Below are positions 28,172 to 39,097 of a stretch of 50,058 bases of DNA, one piece after another; the first letter of the stretch is position 1, and every line of letters starts with the position of its first letter. A model generated the notes under the pieces. The model searched no databases. It was not told where the DNA came from and saw only the letters and a list, made by a program, of their open reading frames with translations. Source of the stretch: Pseudomonas viridiflava (GTDB lineage Bacteria; Pseudomonadota; Gammaproteobacteria; Pseudomonadales; Pseudomonadaceae); NCBI RefSeq assembly GCF_001642795.1, contig NZ_LKEH01000025.1, positions 60,121-110,178 of the forward strand, read 5' to 3'. A program made the translations under genes and the position numbers.

Positions 28172-30999
28172 CCGACTATAAAGCCACGCTAAACCTTCCG
28201 GACACCGCCTTCCCTATGAAGGCCGGCCTGCCCCAGCGCGAGCCGCAAACTCTGCAGCGCTGGGACAGCATTGGCCTGTACCAGAAGCTGCGCGAAATTG
28301 GCAAGGATCGTCCGAAGTTCGTCCTGCACGACGGCCCTCCGTACGCCAACGGCAATATTCACATCGGTCATGCCGTCAACAAGATTCTCAAGGACATGAT
28401 CCTGCGTTCCAAGACCCTGGCGGGCTTCGATGCCCCGTATGTGCCGGGTTGGGACTGTCATGGCCTGCCGATCGAGCACAAGGTCGAAGTGACCCACGGC
28501 AAGAACCTGTCCGCGGACAAGACCCGCGAGCTGTGTCGTGCCTACGCTGCCGAGCAGATCGAAGGCCAGAAATCCGAGTTCATCCGTCTGGGTGTGCTGG
28601 GTGACTGGAGCAATCCGTACCTGACCATGAACTTCGCCAACGAAGCCGGGGAAATCCGCGCGCTGGCCGAGATGGTCAAGGGCGGTTTCGTCTTCAAGGG
28701 CCTGAAACCGGTCAACTGGTGTTTCGATTGTGGTTCGGCTCTGGCTGAAGCCGAAGTTGAATATCAGGACAAGAAGTCCTCGACCATCGACGTCGCGTTC
28801 CCGATTGCCGACGAAGCAAAACTGGCCGCTGCATTCGGCCTTGCTTCGCTGGACAAGCCGGCTTCCATCGTCATCTGGACCACCACCCCGTGGACCATCC
28901 CGGCCAACCAGGCGCTGAACGTCCATCCCGAGTTCAACTACGCGCTGGTCGATGTCGGCGACAGACTGCTGGTGCTGGCTGAAGAGCTGGTCGAGTCCTG
29001 CCTGGCCCGCTATAAGCTGGAAGGCTCAGTGATCGCGACCACCACTGGCCAGTCGCTGGAGCTGATCAACTTCCGTCATCCGTTCTACGACCGTCTGTCG
29101 CCGGTCTATCTGGCTGACTACGTCGAGCTGGGTGCCGGTACCGGTATCGTTCACTGCTCGCCCGCCTATGGCGTGGATGACTTCAATATCAGCAAGGCTT
29201 ATGGCCTGAGCAATGACGACATCATCAGCCCGGTGCAGAGCAACGGCGTGTATGTCGAATCGCTGGAGTTCTTCGGTGGCCAGTTCATCTTCAAGGCCAA
29301 CCAGAACATCATCGACAAGCTCGCCGAAGTCGGCAGCCTGATGGACACCGAAACCATCAGCCACAGCTACATGCACTGCTGGCGTCACAAGTCGCCGCTG
29401 ATCTACCGCGCCACTGCGCAGTGGTTTGTGGGCATGGACAAGCAGCCTGTGGTGGGTGACACGCTGCGTGAGCGTGCGGTCAAGGCCATCGAAGACACTC
29501 AGTTCGTTCCGGCCTGGGGTCAGGCGCGTCTGCACTCGATGATCGCCAACCGTCCCGACTGGTGCATCTCGCGTCAGCGCAACTGGGGCGTGCCGATTCC
29601 GTTCTTCCTGCACAAGGAAAGCGGCGAGCTGCACCCACGCACCGTCGAACTGATGGAAGAAGTGGCGCAGCGGGTCGAGAAAGAAGGCATCGAGGCCTGG
29701 TTCAAGCTGGACGCCAGCGAACTGCTGGGTGACGAGGCGGCCAAGTACGACAAGATCTCCGACACCCTGGACGTCTGGTTCGACTCCGGCACCACTCACT
29801 GGCACGTGCTGCGCGGCTCGCACCCGATGGGCCACGAAAGCGGTCCGCGTGCCGACCTGTACCTCGAAGGCTCCGACCAGCATCGCGGCTGGTTCCACTC
29901 GTCGCTGCTGACCGGTTGCGCCATCGACAACCATGCACCGTATCGCGAACTGCTGACCCACGGGTTCGTGGTCGACGAGAACGGCCGCAAGATGTCCAAG
30001 TCGCTGAACAACGTGGTTGCGCCGCAGAAGGTCAACGATTCGCTGGGCGCCGACATCATGCGTCTGTGGGTCTCGGCAACTGACTATTCCGGTGAAATGG
30101 CGGTGTCCGACCAGATCCTGCAGCGCAGCGCCGATGCCTATCGTCGTATTCGCAACACGGCGCGCTTCCTGCTTTCCAACCTGTCCGGCTTCAACCCGGC
30201 GACCGACCTGCTGCCAGCCGATGAAATGCTTGCGCTGGACCGTTGGGCGGTGGATCGCACCTTGCTGCTGCAACGTGAGCTGCAGGAGAACTACAGCGAA
30301 TACCGTTTCTGGAACGTGTACTCCAAGGTCCACAACTTCTGCGTGCAGGAGCTGGGCGGGTTCTACCTGGACATCATCAAGGATCGCCAGTACACCACGG
30401 CTGCCAACAGCACGGCACGTCGCTCGTGTCAGACCGCGCTGTTCCACATCTCCGAAGCGCTGGTTCGCTGGATCGCGCCGATCCTGGCGTTCACCGCCGA
30501 CGAGCTGTGGCAGTTCCTGCCGGGCGAGCGCAACGAATCCGTGATGCTCAACACCTGGTACGAAGGCCTGACCGAAATGCCAGCCGACTTCGAAATGGAC
30601 CGCGCCTACTGGGAGCGGATCATGGCGGTGAAGACCTCGGTCAACAAGGAAATGGAAAACCTGCGCGCGGCCAAGGCCATTGGCGGCAACCTGCAGGCTG
30701 AAGTGACCCTGTATGCCGAAGACTCGCTGGTGGCGGATCTGTCGAAGCTGAGCAACGAACTGCGTTTCGTGCTGATCACCTCCACGGCCAGCGTCGCGCC
30801 TCTGGCGGCGGCTCCGGCTGATGCAGTGGTGACCGAAGTCGCCGGTCTGAAGCTCAAGGTCGTCAAGTCCGGTCACGCCAAGTGCGCCCGTTGCTGGCAT
30901 CACCGTGAGGATGTGGGGGTGAACCCTGAGCATCCGGAAATCTGCGGTCGCTGCGTGGACAACATCAGTGGTGCAGGCGAGGTGCGTCACTATGCGTGA
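28168..30999 (+). CDS. ileS: Isoleucyl-tRNA synthetase
   Basis: 943 residues from ATG 28168, overlapping ribF by 4 nt. It charges tRNA-Ile in the cytoplasm and edits mischarged valine. Class I motifs are HIGH at 65-68 ([14 protein letters not shown]) and KMSKS at 608-612 ([11 protein letters not shown]). The CP1 editing domain lies between, with the [11 protein letters not shown] segment. The C-terminal zinc site [19 protein letters not shown] followed by CGRC is present, as in eubacterial type I enzymes (mupirocin-sensitive type, inferred from length and zinc site). The stop overlaps the lspA start by 8 nt. Confidence 0.98.
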   Translation: MTDYKATLNLPDTAFPMKAGLPQREPQTLQRWDSIGLYQKLREIGKDRPKFVLHDGPPYANGNIHIGHAVNKILKDMILRSKTLAGFDAPYVPGWDCHGLPIEHKVEVTHGKNLSADKTRELCRAYAAEQIEGQKSEFIRLGVLGDWSNPYLTMNFANEAGEIRALAEMVKGGFVFKGLKPVNWCFDCGSALAEAEVEYQDKKSSTIDVAFPIADEAKLAAAFGLASLDKPASIVIWTTTPWTIPANQALNVHPEFNYALVDVGDRLLVLAEELVESCLARYKLEGSVIATTTGQSLELINFRHPFYDRLSPVYLADYVELGAGTGIVHCSPAYGVDDFNISKAYGLSNDDIISPVQSNGVYVESLEFFGGQFIFKANQNIIDKLAEVGSLMDTETISHSYMHCWRHKSPLIYRATAQWFVGMDKQPVVGDTLRERAVKAIEDTQFVPAWGQARLHSMIANRPDWCISRQRNWGVPIPFFLHKESGELHPRTVELMEEVAQRVEKEGIEAWFKLDASELLGDEAAKYDKISDTLDVWFDSGTTHWHVLRGSHPMGHESGPRADLYLEGSDQHRGWFHSSLLTGCAIDNHAPYRELLTHGFVVDENGRKMSKSLNNVVAPQKVNDSLGADIMRLWVSATDYSGEMAVSDQILQRSADAYRRIRNTARFLLSNLSGFNPATDLLPADEMLALDRWAVDRTLLLQRELQENYSEYRFWNVYSKVHNFCVQELGGFYLDIIKDRQYTTAANSTARRSCQTALFHISEALVRWIAPILAFTADELWQFLPGERNESVMLNTWYEGLTEMPADFEMDRAYWERIMAVKTSVNKEMENLRAAKAIGGNLQAEVTLYAEDSLVADLSKLSNELRFVLITSTASVAPLAAAPADAVVTEVAGLKLKVVKSGHAKCARCWHHREDVGVNPEHPEICGRCVDNISGAGEVRHYA

Positions 31000-31507
31000 T
31001 TCCGCTCCGGGCCGTTTCGGCCGTCTGAGCTGGTTGTGGTTGAGCGTGCTGGTGCTGGTCATTGACCAGGCCAGCAAGTTCTACTTCGAAAACCGCCTGG
31101 ACCTGTACGAACAGATCGTGGTGATTCCCGACTACTTCAGCTGGATGCTGGCGTACAACACGGGCGCAGCCTTCAGCTTTCTGGCTGACGGTGCCGGTTG
31201 GCAGCGCTGGTTGTTCGCCCTGATCGCCGTTGTGGTCAGCGCGGTGCTGGTGGTCTGGCTCAAGCGTCTGGGGCGCGACGACACCTGGCTGGCCATCGCG
31301 CTGGCACTGGTGCTGGGCGGCGCACTGGGCAACCTGTATGACCGCATCGTGCTGGGCCACGTGATCGACTTCATTCTGGTCCACTGGCAGAACCGTTGGC
31401 ACTTCCCGGCCTTCAACGTGGCCGACAGCGGTATCACCGTTGGCGCAATCATGCTGGCGCTGGATATGTTCAAGAGCAAGAAAACCGGAGAGCCTGCCCA
31501 TGACTGA
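30992..31507 (+). CDS. lspA: Lipoprotein signal peptidase (signal peptidase II)
   Basis: 171 residues from ATG 30992, 8 nt inside the end of ileS. It removes signal peptides from diacylglyceryl-modified prolipoproteins in the inner membrane. Four hydrophobic helices are visible. The catalytic aspartates are D126 in [12 protein letters not shown] and D145 in [22 protein letters not shown] and NLYDRIVLG are further conserved blocks. Order ileS-lspA is widespread in proteobacteria. Its 3' end overlaps fkpB by 8 nt. Confidence 0.97.
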   Translation: MRDSAPGRFGRLSWLWLSVLVLVIDQASKFYFENRLDLYEQIVVIPDYFSWMLAYNTGAAFSFLADGAGWQRWLFALIAVVVSAVLVVWLKRLGRDDTWLAIALALVLGGALGNLYDRIVLGHVIDFILVHWQNRWHFPAFNVADSGITVGAIMLALDMFKSKKTGEPAHD

Positions 31508-31976
31508 ACAGTCTTCGACCCAAGGCTCGTCCGACGAGCTGCGCATCGGTCAGAACACGCAGGTCACGCTGCATTTTGCCCTGCGTCTGGAAAACGGCGA
31601 CACCGTCGACAGTACCTTTGAAAAGGCTCCGGCCACGTTCAAGGTCGGTGACGGCAACCTGCTGCCGGGCTTTGAAGCCGCCATTTTCGGCTTCAAGGCA
31701 GGCGACCGGAAGACCGTGCAGATCCTGCCGGAAAACGCCTTTGGTCAGCCCAACCCACAAAACGTGCAGATCATGCCACGCTCGCAGTTCGCGGGTATGG
31801 AACTGTCCGAAGGGTTGCTGGTGATCTTCAATGATGCGGCCAACACCGAGTTGCCCGGCGTGGTGAAGGTATTCGATGACGAACAGGTCACTATCGACTT
31901 CAATCACCCGCTGGCAGGCAAGACGCTGAGCTTTGAAGTGCAGATCTTCGAAGTAAAAGCGATTCTGGCGTCCTGA
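31500..31976 (+). CDS. fkpB: FKBP-type peptidyl-prolyl isomerase, SlpA/FkpB type
   Basis: 158 residues from ATG 31500 ([20 protein letters not shown]), overlapping lspA by 8 nt. Cytoplasmic foldase of the SlpA class: FKBP core [40 protein letters not shown] and [20 protein letters not shown]. An insert-in-flap domain follows ([16 protein letters not shown] to [15 protein letters not shown]), typical of chaperone-isomerases. Gene order lspA-fkpB-ispH matches E. coli and P. aeruginosa. Confidence 0.95.
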   Translation: MTEQSSTQGSSDELRIGQNTQVTLHFALRLENGDTVDSTFEKAPATFKVGDGNLLPGFEAAIFGFKAGDRKTVQILPENAFGQPNPQNVQIMPRSQFAGMELSEGLLVIFNDAANTELPGVVKVFDDEQVTIDFNHPLAGKTLSFEVQIFEVKAILAS

Positions 31977-32034
31977 TCCCGATATCGAGCCCGGCTCCGG
32001 CCGGGCTGCTTCGCACGTAACCATGAGGCACAGC

Positions 32035-32982
32035 ATGCAAATCAAACTCGCCAACCCCCGCGGCTTTTGTGCCGGTGTGGACCGCGCGATCGAAATCGTC
32101 AATCGCGCCCTGGAAGTGTTTGGTCCGCCGATCTACGTGCGCCATGAAGTGGTTCATAACAAATTCGTCGTCGAAGACCTGCGCTCCCGTGGTGCGATCT
32201 TCGTCGAAGAGCTGGAGCAGGTGCCGGACGACGTCATCGTAATCTTCAGTGCTCACGGTGTTTCCCAGGCTGTGCGTACCGAGGCGGCAGGGCGTGGCTT
32301 GAAAGTGTTCGACGCTACCTGCCCGCTGGTCACCAAGGTTCACATCGAAGTCGCCCGTTACAGCCGTGATGGTCGCGAATGCATCCTGATCGGTCATGAA
32401 GGCCATCCGGAAGTCGAAGGCACCATGGGCCAGTACGATGCCGCCAATGGCGGTGCAATCTATCTGGTCGAAGATGAAGCCGACGTTGCAAGCCTGCAGG
32501 TGCGCAACCCGGACTCGCTGGCGTTCGTGACCCAGACCACATTGTCGATGGATGACACCAGTCGCGTCATCGATGCATTGCGCCAGAAATTCCCTGCTAT
32601 CGGCGGCCCGCGCAAGGACGATATCTGCTACGCCACGCAAAACCGTCAGGACGCGGTCAAGCAACTGGCCGACGAGTGCGACGTGGTATTGGTGGTGGGC
32701 AGCCCGAACAGCTCCAATTCAAACCGCCTGCGTGAGCTGGCCGAGCGGATGTCGACACCTGCGTACCTCATCGATGGCGCCGAAGACATGCAGCGCAGCT
32801 GGTTCGATGGCGTCGAGCGCATCGGTATCACCGCAGGTGCTTCAGCACCGGAGGTGCTGGTGCGCGGAGTGATCCAGCAGTTGCAGGCCTGGGGTGCAAC
32901 CGGTGCCGATGAGCTGGCCGGTCGCGAAGAGAACATTACGTTCTCCATGCCCAAGGAATTGCGGGTCAAGTCGCTGCTCTGA
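32035..32982 (+). CDS. ispH: 4-hydroxy-3-methylbut-2-enyl diphosphate reductase
   Basis: 315 residues from ATG 32035 ([20 protein letters not shown]); an in-frame ATG four codons earlier is less likely. It is the last step of the MEP isoprenoid pathway, yielding IPP and DMAPP. The iron-sulfur cluster ligands are C12 ([10 protein letters not shown]), C96 ([12 protein letters not shown]) and C198 ([11 protein letters not shown]). The substrate motifs [20 protein letters not shown] and [11 protein letters not shown] are complete. It ends 6 nt before the convergent fimT stop, with no obvious terminator between. Confidence 0.97.
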   Translation: MQIKLANPRGFCAGVDRAIEIVNRALEVFGPPIYVRHEVVHNKFVVEDLRSRGAIFVEELEQVPDDVIVIFSAHGVSQAVRTEAAGRGLKVFDATCPLVTKVHIEVARYSRDGRECILIGHEGHPEVEGTMGQYDAANGGAIYLVEDEADVASLQVRNPDSLAFVTQTTLSMDDTSRVIDALRQKFPAIGGPRKDDICYATQNRQDAVKQLADECDVVLVVGSPNSSNSNRLRELAERMSTPAYLIDGAEDMQRSWFDGVERIGITAGASAPEVLVRGVIQQLQAWGATGADELAGREENITFSMPKELRVKSLL

Positions 32983-32988
32983 ATTCGC

Positions 32989-33489
32989 TCAATTGCACAG
33001 TGGCGCATCAGCCTTTTTATCGTCGATCCTGACCCGCCCGGTCCTGGCCACTATCACGCGATAGTGGCTCACCGGCTGGTCTTTGACGCACACATGTATC
33101 GTCCCGTTGGCCGAGTTACGCAGGCCGCCCAGCCCGGTGAATGTCAGATGTTCAGCCACTTTCCTGTTGCCGACGATTCGGGTGCCGGGCGACCTCGCGC
33201 GCTCGATGAGCCACACGTCCTGATCGTCGGGGCCTTTGCCGTCCGCATCGAGAATGATCCGCCAGCCGTTACTCCAGTCCCCGTCTATTGCATGGATAGT
33301 CGTCCACTGATTGCGCGTGATGGCAGCCACTCGTGCCGATCGAATTCCGCTGGCCAGCTCCTGGGCTGCGACGAGTCTGCGGTTGCTGTCGATCACGCCT
33401 GTAAGAGAAGGCATCGCGACGTTGGCAAGAATGGCAACCAGTGCCACGACCACCAGCAGTTCGATCAGCGTGAATCCTGTCTGCTTCAT
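32989..33489 (-). CDS. fimT: Type IV pilus minor pilin, FimT-like
   Basis: 166 residues. MKQTG then FTLIELLVVVALVAILANVA is a class III prepilin leader, cut by PilD between G5 and F6, with Glu at mature position 5. The rest matches the GspH/FimT domain (NRRLVAAQELASGIRSARVA, then a beta-rich C-terminus with two cysteines, VCV and PLCN). FimT and FimU are minor pilins; in some species FimT binds DNA for uptake. It reads opposite to the rest of the cluster and diverges from fimU across 131 nt. AAGGAAA precedes ATG 33489. Confidence 0.88.
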   Translation of the reverse strand: MKQTGFTLIELLVVVALVAILANVAMPSLTGVIDSNRRLVAAQELASGIRSARVAAITRNQWTTIHAIDGDWSNGWRIILDADGKGPDDQDVWLIERARSPGTRIVGNRKVAEHLTFTGLGGLRNSANGTIHVCVKDQPVSHYRVIVARTGRVRIDDKKADAPLCN

Positions 33490-33551
33490 CTGTTTTCCTT
33501 CCCTGGAAAGACCGTTTCAAACGCGTCCGGGCGCTCGTCATCGCAAAACAA

Positions 33552-33560
33552 CCGTATGTC
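33552..33560 (+). promoter_or_regulatory. AlgR-box-like motif upstream of fimU
   Basis: CCGTATGTC agrees with the AlgR box CCGTTCGTC at 7 of 9 positions, 61 nt before fimU in the divergent fimT/fimU region. AlgR controls the fimU-pilE operon in P. aeruginosa. A 9-mer with two mismatches is weak evidence. Confidence 0.3.
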
Positions 33561-33620
33561 CCGCTATAGATTTTCCGACGGCATTGCTGCCTTATAGTCG
33601 TAACGTCTAGGAGACACTCA

Positions 33621-34103
33621 ATGCGTCATATAGCCAAGGGATTCAGCCTCATCGAATTGTTAGTCACTGTGTCCCTGGTGGGCATCCTGGCAGCTATCGC
33701 GATCCCGAATTTCACCAGCACCCTCCAGAGCAACAAGGCCGATACCGAACTCAATGATTTGCAGCGGGCCCTCAACTATGCGCGGCTCGAGGCGATAAAC
33801 AGAGGAGTGAGTGTGCGAATCGCTCCGACCACCGGCACTGCGTGGAATACCGAGTTGCAGGTGTATCGAGTCTCCGATGCGGGCACGGTCGCGTCCGACT
33901 CGACCAGGGTCTTGCGCAAGGTGGCGGCCATGAGCAGCGGCGGTACGCTGGTGGCGGCCAACGTGAATGCAATCGACTTCAATAACCTGGGCGGGCTCAT
34001 CGCGCCTGCTACGGCGGTGGCAATGACTTACACCCGAGGCTCCGTCACCAAAAACCTGAATATTTGTCTGACCGGCCGGATCGTCCTCGGTGGAAGCTGC
34101 TGA
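33621..34103 (+). CDS. fimU: Type IV pilus minor pilin, FimU-like
   Basis: 160 residues. Prepilin leader MRHIAKG and mature start FSLIELLVTVSLVGILAAIA (Glu5 present), then a GspH/FimT-type pilin domain ending with a Cys pair (NLNICLTGRIVLGGSC). In P. aeruginosa FimU joins PilV, PilW and PilX in the tip-priming complex that starts pilus assembly. TAGGAGA precedes ATG 33621. The stop overlaps the pilV start (TGATG). First gene of fimU-pilV-pilW-pilX-pilY1-pilE. Confidence 0.88.
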   Translation: MRHIAKGFSLIELLVTVSLVGILAAIAIPNFTSTLQSNKADTELNDLQRALNYARLEAINRGVSVRIAPTTGTAWNTELQVYRVSDAGTVASDSTRVLRKVAAMSSGGTLVAANVNAIDFNNLGGLIAPATAVAMTYTRGSVTKNLNICLTGRIVLGGSC

Positions 34104-34621
34104 TGCCCAATAAACCCCGACATCGCCAGAGCGGCATGACCCTGATCGAAGTGCTGGTTTCGGTGTTGATCCTGGCCATCGGCCTGCTGGGCGCGGCGGC
34201 AATCCAGCTGAACGCCCTGAAATACACCGACAGTGCGGCGATGACCAGTCAGGCCAGCTTTATCGCATACGACATGATGGATCGGATTCGGGCGAATGTG
34301 GATGGCAATTCAGCCAGTACTGGCGGACAAAACGTCCTGGCAACCTATGGCCTCAACGGTCTGTCGGCTGCACCGGCTGCCAATATCAACGTCGCGCGGG
34401 ATCAGGATCTGTTCGATTTCAAAACCAACATCATCAATTTTGCAGGTGCTACCGGGACAGGGGTGATCAACGTTGCCAATGCGCCGGAAGTGACAATTAC
34501 CATCACCTGGGACGACACGCGTGCCGCGAGCGCCAATACCGTGGCGAACACGGGGACTGCACCCGTCATCCCGACGACCCGAACGTTTACACTGACTTCA
34601 CGTATCGGGGTGAATCCATGA
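34103..34621 (+). CDS. pilV: Type IV pilus minor pilin PilV
   Basis: 172 residues from ATG 34103, sharing one base with the fimU stop. Leader MPNKPRHRQSG and mature MTLIEVLVSVLILAIGLLGA (Glu5 present) with the PilV-type LGAAAIQLNALK segment. The C-terminal beta region is alanine/threonine-rich with few conserved residues. PilV is part of the minor-pilin priming complex (family knowledge). pilW begins inside its last codons in an ATGA overlap. Confidence 0.88.
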   Translation: MPNKPRHRQSGMTLIEVLVSVLILAIGLLGAAAIQLNALKYTDSAAMTSQASFIAYDMMDRIRANVDGNSASTGGQNVLATYGLNGLSAAPAANINVARDQDLFDFKTNIINFAGATGTGVINVANAPEVTITITWDDTRAASANTVANTGTAPVIPTTRTFTLTSRIGVNP

Positions 34622-35322
34622 GAAGGCTGTCCAGAGGCTTTGGCCTGGTCGAAATCATGGTCGCTCTGGTGCTCGGGCTGGTGGTCAGCCTCGGTATTGT
34701 TCAGATATTCACCGCATCCAGAGCCACGTACCAAAGCCAGAATGCGTCGGCCCGCATGCAGGAAGATGCGCGTTTTGTGTTGAGCAAGATGATTCAGGAA
34801 ATTCGCATGACCGGCATGTATGGATGCCTGAGTCTCTCCAACGTGACGCCTGTGGCACCTGCGATTGCCCTGCCTGTTGCGCTCGATAACGCCATTCTCT
34901 GGGACAACGCGAACGCGAAGCTCACGCTGGTGACCGCTGACGTGGGGAGCACGGGCAGCACGCCGACCTGGACCATCATCTCAGACTGCAGAACCACGAC
35001 GCAGTTGTACAACGGTGCAAGAGCACCCGCGGCCGGGCAGACGGCCTTTCCATTGCGGCAACTGGTTTACAGCCTTTCCGGGACTGATCTGAGCATCAGA
35101 TTCGGCGCGACGGCTGATCCGCAACCACTCTTGCAGAATGTCACCAGTTTTTCTGTTTCCTTTGGCATGGTCGGTAATCCCATGTCCTACAAAACGGCGA
35201 TCACCGCTGGCAATGCTGGTGACATTCGCAGTGTGCGCATCAGCCTCACATTGCATGACCCTGACAATCGGGTCGAAGACCAGCAATACAGCGTCGTTGC
35301 CTACTTGCGTAACCGCTTTTGA
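34618..35322 (+). CDS. pilW: Type IV pilus minor pilin PilW
   Basis: 234 residues. Leader MRRLSRG, mature FGLVEIMVALVLGLVVSLGI with Glu5, then IVQIFTASRATYQSQNASAR, typical of PilW (GspJ-like). MYGCLSL and ISDCRTT supply cysteines for a disulfide. It bridges the other minor pilins in the tip complex in P. aeruginosa. Overlaps pilV by 4 nt and is separated from pilX by 10 nt. Confidence 0.88.
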   Translation: MRRLSRGFGLVEIMVALVLGLVVSLGIVQIFTASRATYQSQNASARMQEDARFVLSKMIQEIRMTGMYGCLSLSNVTPVAPAIALPVALDNAILWDNANAKLTLVTADVGSTGSTPTWTIISDCRTTTQLYNGARAPAAGQTAFPLRQLVYSLSGTDLSIRFGATADPQPLLQNVTSFSVSFGMVGNPMSYKTAITAGNAGDIRSVRISLTLHDPDNRVEDQQYSVVAYLRNRF

Positions 35323-35332
35323 CAGGCCCAGC

Positions 35333-35839
35333 ATGAACAAGACCGTGCGATTCAATTCGATCATTGCCTTCCCTCGTCGTCAGGGCGGCATGGTGTTGCT
35401 GGTAAGTCTGGTATTTCTGCTGCTGCTGACGTTGCTGGGGATTTCTTCGATGCAGAACGCAACCCTGCAGGAAAAAATGGCCGGCAGCGTGGTGGTCCGC
35501 AATCAGTCGTTCCAGTTGGCAGAAAGCGCGCTGCGCCTCGGTGAGTCTGCCATCAAGGCAGGGACTGTTTCACCGGCAGTCTGTTCGGGAGCCGCGTGTG
35601 CACCACCTGCCGAGTCCACCACGGTAACCGCTGCCGGAGTGGGGGCTTCCGGTGTGATCTGGACGGCAGCGGCCGGAGGAGGGTTTTATGCTGTTCAGAA
35701 TCTGGGTACGACGATGGAGCCGATAAGACGGCCGCCAAATTGTACTTCTCTTGCTGTCGCTCTCTACCGGGTAACCTCCGTGGCCATCCAGAATGGCACC
35801 TCACGAACCGTGCTGGAGAGCATCTATGCCAACTGCTAA
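35333..35839 (+). CDS. pilX: Type IV pilus minor pilin PilX
   Basis: 168 residues from ATG 35333. Leader MNKTVRFNSIIAFPRRQGG, mature MVLLVSLVFLLLLTLLGISS. The residue at mature position 5 is Val instead of Glu, as usual for PilX and its GspK-like relatives, which sit at the pilus tip. SMQNATLQEKMAGSVVVRNQ and SFQLAESALRLGE are the PilX family blocks. Three cysteines follow in the globular part and one at the end. It overlaps pilY1 by 14 nt. Confidence 0.88.
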   Translation: MNKTVRFNSIIAFPRRQGGMVLLVSLVFLLLLTLLGISSMQNATLQEKMAGSVVVRNQSFQLAESALRLGESAIKAGTVSPAVCSGAACAPPAESTTVTAAGVGASGVIWTAAAGGGFYAVQNLGTTMEPIRRPPNCTSLAVALYRVTSVAIQNGTSRTVLESIYANC

Positions 35840-38800
35840 GGCGTTTCGTCATGCTCTGAAGTATGTGTATGGCGTGCTGTTGACGCTTTACCTCGCCGCG
35901 CCAGTCTATGCGTTCACGCCTGCGCAGGTGCCGTTGCTCAGCTCATCAGCGGTGCCGCCCAACCTGATGCTGCTCGTGGACAACTCGGGGAGTATGTACA
36001 ACATCATCTGGGCGTCCGGGTTTGATCCGAACGTCAATCGTCCTGATATCCAGTTTTACTCCACTCAGTGTGTGAGTGGCCTGATAACGGTTCCTTGCCC
36101 GTTCATAAGCACCATCTCGGGCGGGGAGACGTTGGCAGTAGGAGACATCAACGCCACGGGAGTGGCCGGGATTTCACTGTCTTGCCTGTTCGGCGGACGC
36201 ACGATTTTTCGCAACGGCGTTCGATACTGCGTCGTGCTGCCCGATCCTGCCGGAAATGGCCTGACGCGTTATACCGCAGACTATCTGTCGTATTTGATTG
36301 ATCTGGTCACGCCCGGGCTGTTCGATTTCGGTGTGCGAGACTACACCAATGGCATAATTCCCAATGATTTCCGCATGAACGTCGCGAAGACCGTGGCTAC
36401 CAATCTGGTATCCAACAACCTCACGCTCAGGATCGGGCTGGCGACCTTCAATGAACCGAACAATTTCGATCTCGGTCCGGGTGGTCGGATTTCCAGATTG
36501 GTCACCGATCTGTCTCCGGTCACGGCCTCGACTTATCAGCCTGCTGTCACTCAGGCGCAAGCCACTGCCAACGTTAACGCGCTCAAGCAGGCCATCGCCA
36601 ACCTGACGCCTTCCGCCAACACGCCGCTGGCGGAAACCTATTACGAGATCACCCGTTATTTCCGTGGTATGGCGCCCTTTTATCAGAGTGCCGCCAACTA
36701 TGTGAGCCCTATTCAATACCGCTGCCAGAAGAACTATGGCGTGGTGGTCACCGACGGGTTGCCCACCTATGACCGGACGTTTCCCGCCAACGACCCGGAA
36801 GACGTCGCCGATACCACACGTTCATTGCCCAACTGGGACCTGAATGCCGCCAATGACGGAAACAATCTGTCGGGTGATGGGGAAGGGGATACGCTTTATC
36901 TGGATGACCTGGCCAAGTTTGCCTACGACATCGATCTGCGCCGTGATGTCTCCGCGCCGGGGGGCGATCTGACCGGAAAAAGCTGGGACACCGCAGGTTT
37001 CCCCAAACAAAACCTGAGCACCTACACCATCGGCTTCACAGCCAATAACCAGATGCTGATCGATGCCGCGAACGATACTCACGGTCGTGGAAAGTACTTC
37101 CAGGCCAATGACAGTTCGGGATTGAACACGGCCTTGAACCTTGCGCTGAGCGATATCTACGCGAAGGCAGGTTCTGGCGGTGGCGGTGCGGCCAACTCCG
37201 CGACCCTGCAAACGGGCACGCGCTTTTTCCAGACGCTTTATGACCCTGCCGACTGGCACGGGACAATCAATGCGTTTGATCTGGATGCCCGGACGGGTGA
37301 CCCAGGCGCAGCAGTGTGGACCACTGACACAACGATAACGTCATCTTCGACCGCTCCGACTTTCGAAACCTGGAACACTGCCGCAGCTACGCCCACTGCT
37401 GCCAGGATTGCTCTTGATTTCAACGCGCTGTCTCAACCTCAGAAGGACGCTGTCACGGCCACACTGCCCGCCGGCGTGACGGGTATTCAGCTGATCAACT
37501 GGGCCAAGGGCACCGCCAACGCGGCATTGCGAACCCGTACCCGATTGCTGGGCGATTTGATCAATACGAATCTGGCTGTCGCGCTTCCAACGGAAAAGAC
37601 CTCGACCGATATGGCGGGCAGTACGTCCTACAGCACTTATCTGTCTGCCAAGGCCAGCAACATGACGTACAGCCTGTTGGCAAACGCCAACGATGGCTTC
37701 CTCAATGTCATCGGTGCCGATAATGGCAGGCGAACCTATGCTTATATGCCTTCGACCGCCTTGACGTCGCTGGCCACCGTTGCCTCGCCCAACTACGGTC
37801 TCGGTGTGCACAGGTTCACTGCTGATGGTCAGATTTCCGTATTCGATACCCAGGCTGGCAGCAGCGCTTCGTGGCGCACTGTGGCAGTAAGCGGGCTGGG
37901 AGCAGGCGGCAAGGCATTCTTTGCCATCAAGTTGTTTGAAGGCACATCCAACAACATCAGCGCATTGTGGGAGGTCAGGGCACCGGCTGTGTCCACTCCG
38001 GCAAACGGTTTCAACAATCTGGGCTTCAGCTATTCCAAGGCCGAAGCGGCGCGGATGGCAGATGGAACGGGCATTGTTGTCGTTGGAAACGGCTACGGCA
38101 GCTTCACGGGGCGTGCCTCGCTCTTTGTGCTGAACGCCAACACCGGAGCACTCATCGCTGAGATACCCACACCTGTGACAGGCAGTGAAACGGACAACGG
38201 GCTGTCTTCGGTCAGGCTGCGGGTCAATGCACAGAACATCGTCCAGGCTGCCTACGCAGGTGACCTGAAAGGTCGTTTGTGGAAGTTTGATCTGAGCGGG
38301 GCATCTGCGAACAGCTGGAAGTTGGCGTTCAACGGCCAGCCTCTTTTCACTGCGCCACTCGGTGCCAATCAACCCATCACGGTTCAGCCTTTGATTCTGG
38401 ATCACCCGCTGAACGGCAAGATCATCTACTTCGGCACCGGCAAGTTTCTTGAGACGGCGGACAAACAAACGACTGCGCTCCAGGATTTCTATGCGATCTG
38501 GGACGCTGACACTGCGTCCGGCAACTACGTCGAAGGCAACCTGCAGGCTCAGGCCGTCACAGGTTCGGTTTCCGGTAGCGATGCGACCTATTTCACTTCA
38601 ACCGCCAACGATGTTGACTGGGCATCGAAAAAGGGTTGGTTCCTGCCGTTGTCCACCATTGAGCCTTACATCGGCGAGCGCATCATTTATCCTGCTCAAA
38701 CCAGCAGAGGCCGGATTCTCTTCACTACTGCTGCCGTCAACTCGTCGGACCCTTGCGAGAGCACGGGTACGGGTCGTTTGTTCGAACTGGATGCAGCGAC

Positions 38801-39086
38801 CGGCAGTATGCTCAACTATCAAGTGCTGGACACCAACGGCGATCTGGACGTAAACGAACTCGATACGCGCGTTTCGGGACGTGCGGTAGGCAGCGGTATA
38901 CCTATCCTGGCATCCGTTCTGGCAGGAACCGTGAGTCTGGGTACTGACTCAAACGGAAATCCCAAAGTGCCGGAAGACCGGAAGATTCTGATCGATTCCA
39001 GCGGCAACAAGATAGTATTTCCTGAAGACAGCTCCTCGGGAGCACGAAACGCATTTCAGCGCATCATGTGGCGACAAATCCAATAG
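35826..39086 (+). CDS. pilY1: Type IV pilus tip adhesin / biogenesis factor PilY1
   Basis: 1086 residues from ATG 35826, inside the end of pilX. A signal peptide covers about residues 1-29 ([12 protein letters not shown]). The N-terminal half has a von Willebrand A-like region: MIDAS-type DNSGSM at 52-57, later ATFNEPN and [15 protein letters not shown]. The C-terminal half is the PilY1 beta-propeller with a calcium-binding loop [12 protein letters not shown] at 1002-1013, the counterpart of the site controlling PilT-dependent retraction in P. aeruginosa. PilY1 is exported to the pilus tip and takes part in attachment and surface sensing. The vWA part is variable between strains, and codon use looks less G+C-rich than in core genes. 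Confidence 0.93.
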   Translation: MPTAKAFRHALKYVYGVLLTLYLAAPVYAFTPAQVPLLSSSAVPPNLMLLVDNSGSMYNIIWASGFDPNVNRPDIQFYSTQCVSGLITVPCPFISTISGGETLAVGDINATGVAGISLSCLFGGRTIFRNGVRYCVVLPDPAGNGLTRYTADYLSYLIDLVTPGLFDFGVRDYTNGIIPNDFRMNVAKTVATNLVSNNLTLRIGLATFNEPNNFDLGPGGRISRLVTDLSPVTASTYQPAVTQAQATANVNALKQAIANLTPSANTPLAETYYEITRYFRGMAPFYQSAANYVSPIQYRCQKNYGVVVTDGLPTYDRTFPANDPEDVADTTRSLPNWDLNAANDGNNLSGDGEGDTLYLDDLAKFAYDIDLRRDVSAPGGDLTGKSWDTAGFPKQNLSTYTIGFTANNQMLIDAANDTHGRGKYFQANDSSGLNTALNLALSDIYAKAGSGGGGAANSATLQTGTRFFQTLYDPADWHGTINAFDLDARTGDPGAAVWTTDTTITSSSTAPTFETWNTAAATPTAARIALDFNALSQPQKDAVTATLPAGVTGIQLINWAKGTANAALRTRTRLLGDLINTNLAVALPTEKTSTDMAGSTSYSTYLSAKASNMTYSLLANANDGFLNVIGADNGRRTYAYMPSTALTSLATVASPNYGLGVHRFTADGQISVFDTQAGSSASWRTVAVSGLGAGGKAFFAIKLFEGTSNNISALWEVRAPAVSTPANGFNNLGFSYSKAEAARMADGTGIVVVGNGYGSFTGRASLFVLNANTGALIAEIPTPVTGSETDNGLSSVRLRVNAQNIVQAAYAGDLKGRLWKFDLSGASANSWKLAFNGQPLFTAPLGANQPITVQPLILDHPLNGKIIYFGTGKFLETADKQTTALQDFYAIWDADTASGNYVEGNLQAQAVTGSVSGSDATYFTSTANDVDWASKKGWFLPLSTIEPYIGERIIYPAQTSRGRILFTTAAVNSSDPCESTGTGRLFELDAATGSMLNYQVLDTNGDLDVNELDTRVSGRAVGSGIPILASVLAGTVSLGTDSNGNPKVPEDRKILIDSSGNKIVFPEDSSSGARNAFQRIMWRQIQ

Positions 39087-39097
39087 GGAAGCTGACC

